This document shows, in pieces, positions 7,450 through 15,943 of a stretch of 64,000 nt of DNA (position 1 is its first letter; each line of letters opens with the position of its first letter). The notes under the pieces are model-generated. The model saw only the letters and a list, made by a program, of their open reading frames with translations, had not been told where the DNA came from and searched no databases. The position numbers were made by a program, and so were the translations under genes. The stretch is taken from contig NZ_FNPX01000003.1 of NCBI RefSeq assembly GCF_900107415.1, positions 186,001 to 250,000 of the forward strand, in the 5' to 3' direction. This DNA is from Jannaschia faecimaris. GTDB lineage: Bacteria > Pseudomonadota > Alphaproteobacteria > Rhodobacterales > Rhodobacteraceae.

Positions 7450-8679
7450 ATGCGTCGTGTTGTCGTCACCGGGATCGGGATTGTCTCGCCCATCGGAAAC
7501 ACCCCCGACGAGGTAGAGGCCTCTTTGCGCGCAGGTAAATCCGGCATCACCTTCTCGGACAGCTATGCCGAGCATGGTTTCCGCAGCCAGGTCCATGGGG
7601 TTCCGGATATCGTTCTGGAAGATCACATCGACAAACGGAACCTGCGTTTCATGGGGCCGGGGGCCGCCTATAACTTCATCGCCATGGAGCGTGCGATCGC
7701 CGACTCCGGGTTGGAGCCAAACGAGGTGTCTAACGAGCGCAGCGGACTCGTGATGGGCTCCGGCGGGCCGTCGACGTCGAATTTCTTCACTGCCTTCGAC
7801 ACCGTCATCAATAAAGGCTCGCCCAAGCGTATGGGCCCCTTCATGGTGACCCGGTGCATGTCGTCCACCAACTCTGCCTGCCTGGCCACGCCATTCGGGA
7901 TCAAGGGCGTGAACTATTCCATCACGTCGGCCTGTACGACCTCGCTGCACTGCATGGGCAACGGGGTGGAGCAGATCCAGTTCGGCAAGCAGGACATCGT
8001 CTTCGCCGGCGGCGGAGAGGAAGTCGACTGGACCTTGTCGTGCCTGTTCGACGCGATGGGCGCGATGTCGTCGAAGTATAACGACACCCCCGAAAAAGCC
8101 TCCCGTCCATATGATGCGACGCGCGATGGCTTCGTCATCGCCGGCGGCGCAGGTGTCGTGGTGCTCGAAGAGCGGGACCGCGCCATCGCGCGTGGTGCCA
8201 AGATCTATGGCGAGGTCACCGGCTATGGTGCCACCTCGGACGGGGCCGACATGGTCGCACCCTCAGGCGAGGGCGGGGAGCGGGCGATGCGTCTGGCGCT
8301 CAGCCAGCTGCCGGAGGACCGTAGCGTCGATTACGTCAACGCCCACGGCACCTCGACCCCGGTGGGCGACATCAAGGAGATCGTCGCCCTGCGTAACATC
8401 TTCGGCGAAGGAAAAACGCCGATCGTGTCGTCGACCAAGTCGATGACAGGACACTCGCTGGGCGCGACCGGGGTCCAGGAGGCGATCTATTCGATGCTGA
8501 TGATGAACAGGGGCTTTATCGCGCCGTCGATCAACGTGACCCAATTGGATGAGGCGCTGTCGCCCTCCGAGATCAACACGGATCTGAAGACGGACGTGGA
8601 GATCGACTCGGTCCTGTCGAACTCGTTCGGCTTCGGCGGCACAAACGGGACCGTCATCATCTCCAAGCATCGGGACTGA
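7450..8679 (+). CDS. fabB: 3-oxoacyl-ACP synthase I FabB
   Basis: FabB elongates unsaturated acyl-ACP chains with malonyl-ACP. The 409-residue protein starts at the ATG at 7450 behind GAAGGAG; the frame stays open upstream but without family sequence. The Cys-His-His triad is complete: Cys162 in SACTTSLHC, His299 in VNAHGTST and His335 in [10 protein letters not shown]. The C-terminal [11 protein letters not shown] loop is present. It is followed after five bases by fabI, so the two are probably co-transcribed. Confidence 0.96.
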   Translation: MRRVVVTGIGIVSPIGNTPDEVEASLRAGKSGITFSDSYAEHGFRSQVHGVPDIVLEDHIDKRNLRFMGPGAAYNFIAMERAIADSGLEPNEVSNERSGLVMGSGGPSTSNFFTAFDTVINKGSPKRMGPFMVTRCMSSTNSACLATPFGIKGVNYSITSACTTSLHCMGNGVEQIQFGKQDIVFAGGGEEVDWTLSCLFDAMGAMSSKYNDTPEKASRPYDATRDGFVIAGGAGVVVLEERDRAIARGAKIYGEVTGYGATSDGADMVAPSGEGGERAMRLALSQLPEDRSVDYVNAHGTSTPVGDIKEIVALRNIFGEGKTPIVSSTKSMTGHSLGATGVQEAIYSMLMMNRGFIAPSINVTQLDEALSPSEINTDLKTDVEIDSVLSNSFGFGGTNGTVIISKHRD

Positions 8680-8684
8680 TCCTC

Positions 8685-9464
8685 ATGAACATGCAGGGCA
8701 AGCGCGGACTGATCATGGGCGTGGCCAACGAGCGCTCAATCGCCTGGGGCATCGCCCGCGCGCTGGCCGAGGCCGGGGCCGATCTGGCCTTCACGTACCA
8801 GGGGGAGGCATTTGGCAAACGTCTCGCTCCCTTGGCCGAAGGCATCGGTTCTACTACCCTGCTGGACGTGGACGTGACCGATGACGCATCGCTCGACGCG
8901 GCCTTCACCGAGTTGGAAAAGGGCGGCAAGCTTGACTTCGTGGTCCACGCTATCGCCTTTTCTGACAAGTCGGAGCTGACGGGGCGGTTCGTGAACACCA
9001 GCCGCGCGAACTTCAAGCATTCGCTCGATATCTCCTGCTACTCCTTGATCGAGGTGGCGCGGCGGGCGGCCCCCCTGATGACCGAGGGCGGGTCGATCCT
9101 GACGTTGACCTTCGACGGCTCCCAGCGGGTCATGCCGTTCTATAATGTCATGGGCGTCGCCAAGGCCGCGCTGGAGGCCTCCGTTCGCTACCTTGCATCC
9201 GACCTGGGGGCCGAGGGTATTCGTGTGAATGCCATTTCTCCGGGGCCGATGAAGACCCTGGCCGGGGCTGCAATCGGCGGCGCGCGAAAGACGTTCCGCC
9301 ACGCCGAAACGAACGCGCCCCTGCGGGCCAACGCCACGCTTGAGGCAATCGGGGGTACCGCGCTTTACCTGTGTTCCGATGCCGGGGCCTGTACTACGGG
9401 CGAAGTGATTCACGTCGATGGCGGATATCACGTGATGGGCATGCCGAGGCCTGAGAACATCTGA
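8685..9464 (+). CDS. fabI: Enoyl-ACP reductase FabI, variant with Phe in place of the first active-site Tyr
   Basis: FabI reduces the trans-2-enoyl-ACP double bond with NAD(P)H in the last step of each elongation cycle. The 259-residue protein shows GVANERSIAWGIA (cofactor loop), the catalytic pair Tyr153 and Lys160 in FYNVMGVAKAALE, and HVDGGYHVMGM near the C-terminus. At the place where E. coli has Tyr146 (motif SYLGAER) this protein reads TFDGSQR, so Phe143 replaces that tyrosine. Two possible starts exist, ATG 8685 and ATG 8691; the first is given. The stop lies before an AT-rich gap. Confidence 0.92.
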   Translation: MNMQGKRGLIMGVANERSIAWGIARALAEAGADLAFTYQGEAFGKRLAPLAEGIGSTTLLDVDVTDDASLDAAFTELEKGGKLDFVVHAIAFSDKSELTGRFVNTSRANFKHSLDISCYSLIEVARRAAPLMTEGGSILTLTFDGSQRVMPFYNVMGVAKAALEASVRYLASDLGAEGIRVNAISPGPMKTLAGAAIGGARKTFRHAETNAPLRANATLEAIGGTALYLCSDAGACTTGEVIHVDGGYHVMGMPRPENI

Positions 9465-9654
9465 CGTTAGGGGTGGCCGCTACGGTTGGAGCGACCTTTG
9501 GCGCGACAGTCAAATGCGATCTGGCGGGGTTGTTTCCCAAGCGGCTTCCTGTGCGACTTTTTTTAATTATTCTGTGTCCATTAATCCTATTTTAGCGACT
9601 CATAGCCATTCTATACTGAACTGGTACAAGATGTGGTTTGGTTGAGTGTTTCTA

Positions 9655-10086
9655 ATGTTAACGAATTTCATACGTGATGAACGTGCTGCCATAAGTTTCG
9701 ACTGGATTGTCCTGACCGCCGTGCTGGTTGCCACCGGTATGGCAGTGGTTCGCACGGTGTCGGGCGGTATAGAGACTGTATCGTCCGACAACCGCCCGCA
9801 GCTGCGTGGCCAGATTGTTCAACAAAGCTTCGGTCCTGACTCCCTCTGTTCCGCTGGCATCGACGGGCTGCGCGCGCGCGAGGCGAAACGTGTGTCCAAC
9901 GGTGGGTCGGATCCGGTGGATGTGGATACCTGGATGCTCACGAATGCAGAGGCCTTGAACGACGGCGCGCTGCTTCGGGAACGCGACCGTCTTGCGGCGC
10001 TGACCAAGGGCGACGACACTGTCTGGGTCCGGGACCACACGTTGCAGGGCCTTCTGGAATGCGGAATGGCCCAACGCGGGATCTGA
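9655..10086 (+). CDS. Flp-pilin-like protein with a long C-terminal extension
   Basis: The 143-residue protein starts at the ATG at 9655, with a weak GGTTGAG upstream; a GTG nine bases earlier is also possible. Residues 7-20 read RDERAAISFDWIVL and lead into one hydrophobic helix, matching the N-terminal core of Flp-type pilins, where a small residue is followed by an acidic residue five positions on. The remaining 100 residues are soluble, charged and contain only two cysteines (CSAG, LLECG). No tad or prepilin-peptidase gene is in the window. Two further proteins with the same core lie near 35-36 kb. The 190-base region upstream is AT-rich and holds a TATACT -10-like box near 9613. Confidence 0.62.
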   Translation: MLTNFIRDERAAISFDWIVLTAVLVATGMAVVRTVSGGIETVSSDNRPQLRGQIVQQSFGPDSLCSAGIDGLRAREAKRVSNGGSDPVDVDTWMLTNAEALNDGALLRERDRLAALTKGDDTVWVRDHTLQGLLECGMAQRGI

Positions 10087-10168
10087 CGCTGCCGGTCGCA
10101 CGTTGGCCCCTCGACGCGCAAGACGCTGCATGGCAGGGTTGCCCCGATTGATATTTGGGGTGCATCAC

Positions 10169-10858
10169 ATGGCCATCGATACTTGCATCTTTGACGCTTA
10201 CGGAACCTTGTTCGACGTCACCTCCGCGGCGCGCCGGACCGCGGAGGATGGAACGTTCCCGCAGCTGACCGACACGTGGCAACGTCTGGCCGCCGACTGG
10301 CGCGACAAACAACTGCAATACAGCTGGATCCGTGCGATCACCGGCGCTCATTGCGACTTTTGGCAGGTAACGAAGGAAGCGCTGGACTATGCGCTGGAGG
10401 CGTCCGGCCTGACCGGCGAAAAGGCCCTGCGGGAGCGATTGCTCAAGCTCTACTGGGAGTTGTCCGCCTACCCCGAGGTTCCCGACATGCTGGGTGCGTT
10501 GAAAGACGCGGGCAAGACCACAGGCATCTTGTCCAACGGCTCGCCCGAGATGCTCCAGGGCGCGGTCAAGTCGGCAGGTGTGGGGCGCCTGCTCGACCAC
10601 GTGCTGTCGGTGGAAAGTGTCGGCATATTCAAGCCCGACTCGCGCGTCTACGATATGGTGGGTCGCGCATTCGGCTGCGAAGCAGACAGCGTCCTGTTCG
10701 TGTCGTCGAACGGGTGGGACGTGGCGGCGGCGACGGGCTATGGTTTTACCACCGCGTGGGTGAATCGCACTGGCCTGCCGATGGACAACCTGCCGTGGAC
10801 CCCCACGCATGTGCTGACCGACCTGACGGGAATTCCCGCACTGGCCGAGAGCCTCTGA
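10169..10858 (+). CDS. Haloacid dehalogenase, type II
   Basis: The protein has 229 residues and starts at the ATG at 10169; upstream in-frame codons have no family sequence. It has the HAD motif I FDAYGTLFDV with the nucleophilic Asp9, motif II LSNGSPEML, the lysine of FKPDSRVY and motif III FVSSNGWDVAAATGYGF. The DAYGT and SNGxP signatures are those of L-2-haloacid dehalogenases, which hydrolyse 2-haloalkanoic acids to 2-hydroxy acids with inversion. The stop overlaps the next start by one base (TGATG), and three genes here are tightly coupled. Confidence 0.9.
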   Translation: MAIDTCIFDAYGTLFDVTSAARRTAEDGTFPQLTDTWQRLAADWRDKQLQYSWIRAITGAHCDFWQVTKEALDYALEASGLTGEKALRERLLKLYWELSAYPEVPDMLGALKDAGKTTGILSNGSPEMLQGAVKSAGVGRLLDHVLSVESVGIFKPDSRVYDMVGRAFGCEADSVLFVSSNGWDVAAATGYGFTTAWVNRTGLPMDNLPWTPTHVLTDLTGIPALAESL

Positions 10859-11688
10859 TGCCCGAGTTCAAGTCCTCCGACAATCTGCGGCTCTGGTACG
10901 AGGATCAGGGCGATCCGGATGATCCGCCGATACTGTGCCTGTCGGGTCTGACCCGCAATTCGACCGATTTCGACTACGTGCTGCCATACCTGTTGAGTGA
11001 ACACCGGGTCATCCGCCTCGACTATCGCGGCCGGGGCAAGTCGCAGCGAAGCCCTGACTGGCGAACCTATACCATCCCGACGGAAGCGCGGGACGTGATC
11101 GAACTGCTCGACCATCTGGGGTTCGCGCGCGTGTCAATCATCGGAACATCACGCGGTGGCCTGATCGCCATGGCGCTGGCCCTGATGGCCAAGGACCGGT
11201 TGAGCGGCGTGTGTCTGGTGGATATCGGCCCGGAGCTGTCGCCTGAGGGGTTGGACGTCATCCGGGATTACATCGGCAAGAACCCGTCGGCGCGGAACCT
11301 TGAGGAAGCCGCGCTGATGCGTGCAACCATGCTCAAGGGGTTTGCCAATGTTCCGGCGGAGCGATGGCGCGCAGAAGTCGAGAAGCATTACCGGGAGACC
11401 GAGGACGGGCTGGTCATCACCTATGATGCCAAGCTGCGTGACGCTGTTCTGGAAGCGGGGGAGCAACCTGCCCCCGACCTCTGGCCCCTGTTCGACGCGC
11501 TGGCGGGCGTGCCATTGGCGTGTATCCGTGGGGCGAACTCGGACTTGTTGTCGGCGGAAACCTTCGCCGAGATGCAGCGCCGCCGCACCGATATGATCGT
11601 GGCCGATGTGCCAGATCGGGGGCATGTGCCCTTCCTGGACGAACCCGAGGCGCTGGAGGCGCTGAATGAATGGACGATGTTGATCTAA
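10858..11688 (+). CDS. Alpha/beta-fold hydrolase
   Basis: This 276-residue protein is a typical single-domain alpha/beta hydrolase: an oxyanion segment LCLSGLTRNSTDF, a DYRGRGKS loop, the nucleophile elbow GTSRGG with Ser98, and the catalytic His in DRGHVPFLDEP near the C-terminus. The substrate is unknown. The ATG at 10858 shares a base with the dehalogenase stop, and the 3' end overlaps the dehydratase gene by 19 bases, so the three genes are very likely one operon. Together they could handle small halogenated or hydroxy acids, but that is inference. Confidence 0.87.
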   Translation: MPEFKSSDNLRLWYEDQGDPDDPPILCLSGLTRNSTDFDYVLPYLLSEHRVIRLDYRGRGKSQRSPDWRTYTIPTEARDVIELLDHLGFARVSIIGTSRGGLIAMALALMAKDRLSGVCLVDIGPELSPEGLDVIRDYIGKNPSARNLEEAALMRATMLKGFANVPAERWRAEVEKHYRETEDGLVITYDAKLRDAVLEAGEQPAPDLWPLFDALAGVPLACIRGANSDLLSAETFAEMQRRRTDMIVADVPDRGHVPFLDEPEALEALNEWTMLI

Positions 11689-12602
11689 ATGCCATTCGCG
11701 CCGCCGCCGACCGCCTTCGCGGACAGGCGGTGCGGACACCCCTGCTGAACGCGCCAACGCTGGATGCTGCTTTCAACCGTCGAATCTACATCAAGGCCGA
11801 GTGCCTGCAACGCACCGGCAGTTTCAAGTTTCGAGGGGCGTTCAACACCCTGAGCCAGATCGATGGCGACGTGGTGGCCTATTCTTCAGGCAATCATGCG
11901 CAGGGTGTGGCTCATGCAGCCCAGCTTCTGGGCAAGCACGCGGTCATCGTGATGCCATCGGACGCGCCTGCGGTGAAGGTGGCCAACACGCGCGGTTACG
12001 GCGCGGAGGTTGTCCTGTTCGACCGCGCGACCGAAAGCCGGGAAGAAATCGGTGCGGCATTGGTAGCGGAACGCGGCCTGTCGCTTGTGCGGCCGTACGA
12101 CGATCCGCGCGTGATCGCGGGGCAGGGCACCTGCGGCCTGGAAATGGCCGAGGACCTGCCGGAAGCCGTGTCGGAAGTGCTTGTCTGTTGTGGTGGCGGG
12201 GGCCTGACGGCGGGCGTGGCCCTAGCGCTGCAAGGGCGCGCCACGGTGCATTCGGTGGAACCTGCGGGCTTTGACGATGTGGCCCGCTCCCTCTCCAGTG
12301 GCAAGCGGCAGGTGAACCCTGCGCTGACCGGATCGATCTGCGACGCCATCTTGACCCCGACCGCCGGTGAGATCACCTTGCCGATCATGGCGCGGCTTTG
12401 CGGTGCCGGGATCGTCGTGACCGATGCGGAAGCCCTGCGCGCCGTCGCATTGGCGTGGCAGCATCTGCGGATCGTGCTGGAGCCGGGCGGGGCTGTCGCC
12501 CTCGCCGCCGCGCTGTTTCACCACAAGGGAGATGTCGCGGTCGTGGCCTCGGGCGGGAACGTCGATGCTCAGGTCTTCAGCGAGGCTCTCAGGTCCCTTT
12601 GA
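11670..12602 (+). CDS. PLP-dependent serine/threonine dehydratase family protein
   Basis: The 310-residue protein is a fold-type II PLP enzyme without a C-terminal ACT domain, so it resembles catabolic or hydroxy-amino-acid dehydratases rather than feedback-inhibited IlvA. The PLP lysine is Lys53 in GSFKFRGA. SSGNHAQGVA binds the substrate carboxylate and the CCGGGGLTAG loop (about 173-182) holds the phosphate. The start overlaps the hydrolase gene by 19 bases. The last 34 bases overlap tail-to-tail with the MFS gene on the other strand. Serine, threonine or 3-hydroxyaspartate are possible substrates. Confidence 0.88.
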   Translation: MDDVDLNAIRAAADRLRGQAVRTPLLNAPTLDAAFNRRIYIKAECLQRTGSFKFRGAFNTLSQIDGDVVAYSSGNHAQGVAHAAQLLGKHAVIVMPSDAPAVKVANTRGYGAEVVLFDRATESREEIGAALVAERGLSLVRPYDDPRVIAGQGTCGLEMAEDLPEAVSEVLVCCGGGGLTAGVALALQGRATVHSVEPAGFDDVARSLSSGKRQVNPALTGSICDAILTPTAGEITLPIMARLCGAGIVVTDAEALRAVALAWQHLRIVLEPGGAVALAAALFHHKGDVAVVASGGNVDAQVFSEALRSL

Positions 12603-13774
12603 CTGCGATAGAGCAGCCATGCCACTATCATCAACCCGCAGGCCGAGAGGAAGGGCGCGCCCGGGAAATGCCGATCGCCTTCCGTGGCGATATTGAAGAT
12701 CCGCGTCATCAGCAGCGGGGAAACGATCGCAGCAATGGCTGTGATCGAGGCCAGAACCCCCTGCAGTTCACCCTGCGCATCGTCCGCCGTGACTCGGCTG
12801 GCGACCCCTTGGATCGCGGGTTGCACGATCGCCCCCAAAGCCGAGAACGGCGTTAACAAAAGCATCAGCCAGCCGTGGGGCACAAAGGCCACGCACAAAA
12901 GGATCACCGCGTTGTAGGGCAGGAACCAGCGCAGCGTGGTCCGTTCGCCCAGGCGGGGGATGATCCAGCGTATCAGCACGCCCTGCACCACCACCATCGA
13001 GATGCCGTAGACGGCGAGCGAGACGCCGACCATCCGCTCGGTCCAGCCGAAAGCCGACTGCGTGAAATACGCCCAGATGGCGGGATAGACCCAATTCGCA
13101 ACCTGGTAGAAAAAGAACACCAGCAACAGCCCACCCAGCCCCGGAAGGGCCGTGACTGCGCGCAGGCTGCCCAACGGGTTCGCGCGGCTCAGGTTGAACG
13201 GCCGGGGCTTGCGCAACGTCTCGGGCAGTACGATGAGGCCGAAAACAAGGTTCGCGCCCGACAGGATTGCGGCGGCCCAAAACGGTGCGCGGGGGCCCCA
13301 CTCGGCCAACAGACCCCCGATGGCCGGGCCCAAGACGAACCCCGCCCCGAAAGCCGCCGAGACAAGGCCAAAGTTTGCGGCTTTCTTCTCGGGTGTGGAG
13401 ATATCTGCCATGAATGCCATGGCCGTCGACATCGTGGCCGCTGCGATACCCGCGATGATCCGCCCGATCAGCAGCAGCCAGATCGTATCGGCGAGAACCA
13501 TCAGGACGTAGTCGAAAAAGATCACGGCCAGCGATCCCAGCAGGACGGGTCGTCGCCCGAACCGGTCAGACAGGTTGCCGATTGCGGGCGAGAACAGGAA
13601 CTGCATCAGGGCATAAGACGACGCCAGAAGCCCGCCCCAGAGCGCGGCCTGGCTGAGGCTGGTGCCCTGCACCTCCCGCAGCAGGCTGGGCATGACGGGC
13701 AGGATCAGGCCGATGCCCATCGCCTCGATCACCATGGTCACGAGGATGAAGACGATTGGCAGGCGCGGTGTCAT
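12569..13774 (-). CDS. MFS efflux transporter, TetA/TCR-like
   Basis: The 401-residue protein has twelve predicted membrane helices and the major-facilitator loop GNLSDRFGRRPVLLG (about residues 66-80) between helices 2 and 3. IGRIIAGIAAATMSTAMAF and GFVLGPAIGGLL in helices 4-5 are characteristic of drug-proton antiporters of the TetA class. The start at 13774 has AGGAG six bases upstream. Similarity to TetA does not show tetracycline resistance; many chromosomal members of this group have no known drug. It follows pcaB by 118 bases on the same strand and may be read with the aromatic catabolism genes. Confidence 0.88.
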   Translation of the reverse strand: MTPRLPIVFILVTMVIEAMGIGLILPVMPSLLREVQGTSLSQAALWGGLLASSYALMQFLFSPAIGNLSDRFGRRPVLLGSLAVIFFDYVLMVLADTIWLLLIGRIIAGIAAATMSTAMAFMADISTPEKKAANFGLVSAAFGAGFVLGPAIGGLLAEWGPRAPFWAAAILSGANLVFGLIVLPETLRKPRPFNLSRANPLGSLRAVTALPGLGGLLLVFFFYQVANWVYPAIWAYFTQSAFGWTERMVGVSLAVYGISMVVVQGVLIRWIIPRLGERTTLRWFLPYNAVILLCVAFVPHGWLMLLLTPFSALGAIVQPAIQGVASRVTADDAQGELQGVLASITAIAAIVSPLLMTRIFNIATEGDRHFPGAPFLSACGLMIVAWLLYRSQRDLRASLKT

Positions 13775-13892
13775 TGGTCACTCCTGGCGCAAAGATGGGG
13801 GGCATTCGAGGCCAGATGGTGGCAGCTGGGCGTGGCACGAGACCGGGCAAAAGGGGATGGCTGCCGCATTGCGTATTTCGGGAGCGGAGAGA

Positions 13893-15176
13893 TCAGATCC
13901 GAGCTGCCCGGGCAAAGCGACGGGCAAGCGCCGGAGCCTCGCCCCACTGGGCCTCGGGGGTGAATCGGTCGGAGGGGAGGCCGGACTTCTCGATAAGTGA
14001 GCCGCCCTCGGTGCGGATCTCGCCAACCCAGGCCTTCACCTTTGCCTGCGCCTCCGGGCGCGGCAGGTCGAGGGCGAAGCTGATGGCCTCGGCATGGATC
14101 AGGCCGGAAGGCTCGTCGAGCGGTGCGCGCAGGCGGGCGGCATCGGGCGCTACCGTCATCCCGGATAGCAGGGAGAGCGCGCGCGCCGTTGCCGCAACGA
14201 GCTGCGGCAGGGCAAGCCATTCGACGAACCATTGCGCGCCGTCCCGGTGGTCCCACGGAGCCGTCGAGAGAGCCTGCGTCAACGCCTGACCGTGCAGCGC
14301 CAATGCGCGGATCTGGCTGGGGGCGACGGGGTTCGATTTCTGCGGCATAGTGGAGGAGCTGCCGCCTGTCCCGAGCGTTACCGATCCATCTCGGGTGAGC
14401 AATAGCAGGTCGGAGGCCGTCTTGTCGGCCGCAGCCAGTGTCTGACCCAGCCACCCGGCCAGCGCGCGGATGTGACTGCGCTCCGCATGGCGGTTGTCTG
14501 TCGCATCGGCCAGACCCAGACCGCGGGCTAGGTCGGCCCGGATCACCGGACCGGCTTTGCCCATGACCGACAGGGTCCCCCCCGCGCCATTCAGCGTCAC
14601 CACCTGCACAAGATCACGAATACGCGGCAGGTCGGACCGCTGCGCAAGAAAGCCGTTGCCCCAGATCGCGACCGTGGCACCGAAGGTCGTAGGCGTCGCC
14701 AGTTGCCCGTAGGTGCGGGCGGGCATCGGAGTTTCGGCATGGGCTTCGGCCAGATCGGCCAGCATCGCGACCGTCGCGTCCAGCCCCCTCGCGATGAAGC
14801 CAAGCGCCTGCCGCAGCCGCAACGCAAGCCCGGTATCGATGATGTCCTGACTGGTGGCCCCGTGGTGCAGCCATTGCGCGTGTTCGGGGGCCTGCATTTC
14901 GGCTCGAAACTGAGCGGCGAGCGCGGGCACGCAGACGCCGTTTCTCGCGGTATCTTGCGTCAGCGCACCTGGATCGATCTGAATTTCCAGCGTGGCGCGA
15001 TGAATCGCTTCAGCAGATTCGCTTGGGATCTGACCGTGCGCCGCCTGCGCACGCGCCAACGCGCCCCAGGTGATCAGCATCGCCCGCAACTCCGCACTGT
15101 CGGAAAACAAGCGGGCGATGTCCGCGTCGGCAAAGCCGCGCCCGTGCAGAGTGCTGTCGAAAGGTGTGATGGTCAC
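13893..15176 (-). CDS. pcaB: 3-carboxy-cis,cis-muconate cycloisomerase PcaB
   Basis: PcaB lactonises 3-carboxy-cis,cis-muconate in the protocatechuate branch of the beta-ketoadipate pathway and belongs to the fumarase/argininosuccinate lyase superfamily. It reads as 427 residues from a GTG (15174-15176) that overlaps the pcaD stop; no ATG fits better. HGATSQDIIDTG (about 105-116) and the superfamily signature GTGGSSSTMPQKSNP (about 269-283) are both present. The frame stays open well upstream inside pcaD but without family sequence. Confidence 0.92.
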   Translation of the reverse strand: MTITPFDSTLHGRGFADADIARLFSDSAELRAMLITWGALARAQAAHGQIPSESAEAIHRATLEIQIDPGALTQDTARNGVCVPALAAQFRAEMQAPEHAQWLHHGATSQDIIDTGLALRLRQALGFIARGLDATVAMLADLAEAHAETPMPARTYGQLATPTTFGATVAIWGNGFLAQRSDLPRIRDLVQVVTLNGAGGTLSVMGKAGPVIRADLARGLGLADATDNRHAERSHIRALAGWLGQTLAAADKTASDLLLLTRDGSVTLGTGGSSSTMPQKSNPVAPSQIRALALHGQALTQALSTAPWDHRDGAQWFVEWLALPQLVAATARALSLLSGMTVAPDAARLRAPLDEPSGLIHAEAISFALDLPRPEAQAKVKAWVGEIRTEGGSLIEKSGLPSDRFTPEAQWGEAPALARRFARAARI

Positions 15177-15943
15177 AGGAAACCCCCAAGGATGCGGGCG
15201 TATTCGGCCGGGTTTTCGATGCAAGGCAGATGGCCTGCCCGGCGGATCAGTGCAAACTGCGATCCGGGGATCAGGTCGGCCGTTTCGCGCACGAGGTCCG
15301 GAGGGGTGGCACCGTCCTCCGTGCCAGCAATTGCCAGCGTAGGCAGGCGCAGACCGCTGGTCGGGGTATAGAAATCGGTGCCGCGGATGGCCGCGCAGCA
15401 TCCGGCATAGCCTTCGGGCGGCACGGCCACGAAGCGCGCACGCCAAGTGGCAAGGTCCGGGCCGTCGCGGAAATCGCGGCCGAACCAGCGCTCCATCACG
15501 TTGTCGGCGATGGCCTCCATTCCATGCGCGCGGACGGCGGCGATCCGGTCGTCCCACAAGGCGGGTGTGCCGATCTTGGCCGCCGTATTCGAGAGGACCA
15601 GACGCGCCACGAGGTCCAGCCGTTTGATCGCCAGCCCCTGCGCGATCATTCCTCCGATACTGAGGCCCACGAAGGTCGCTCCTTTGACCCCCAGATGGTC
15701 CATAACCGCCTCGGCGTCGGCCACAAGCGTGCCCATGGCGTAGGGTCCATTCGGCACGTCCGATTTCCCGTGCCCACGCTTGTCGTAGCGGATCAGGCGA
15801 AAGTCACCGGGCAGCAGGGGCAGCAGGGCATCCCAGAGCCGCATGTCCGTGCCCAGCGAATTGGCAAAAACCACCGCGCGGCCGTCGCGAGGCCCGTCTT
15901 CGGCCACGTGAATGCGGGTTCCGTCTTTCATTGTTACGAACAT
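15173..15943 (-). CDS. pcaD: 3-oxoadipate enol-lactonase PcaD
   Basis: PcaD hydrolyses 3-oxoadipate enol-lactone to 3-oxoadipate. The 256-residue alpha/beta hydrolase starts at the ATG at 15943, which shares a base with the pobA stop. The nucleophile is Ser95 in FVGLSIGGMIAQ, the acid lies in GTEDGATPP and the His in RRAGHLPCIENP. FANSLGTDMRLWDALLP and YDKRGHGKSD are typical of this family. It is sandwiched between pobA and pcaB with overlaps at both ends, so the three genes are one transcriptional unit. Confidence 0.93.
   Translation of the reverse strand: MFVTMKDGTRIHVAEDGPRDGRAVVFANSLGTDMRLWDALLPLLPGDFRLIRYDKRGHGKSDVPNGPYAMGTLVADAEAVMDHLGVKGATFVGLSIGGMIAQGLAIKRLDLVARLVLSNTAAKIGTPALWDDRIAAVRAHGMEAIADNVMERWFGRDFRDGPDLATWRARFVAVPPEGYAGCCAAIRGTDFYTPTSGLRLPTLAIAGTEDGATPPDLVRETADLIPGSQFALIRRAGHLPCIENPAEYARILGGFL

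Noticed and set aside
12875-13963. Plus-strand open frame of 362 codons opposite the MFS gene
   Set aside because: It lies opposite a membrane transporter with clear motifs, and its translation is a low-complexity charged sequence, so a shadow of the real gene.
15177-15557. Upstream extension of pcaB inside pcaD
   Set aside because: The frame stays open but the sequence is Arg/Pro-rich without PcaB similarity; the GTG at 15176 overlapping the pcaD stop is a better start.
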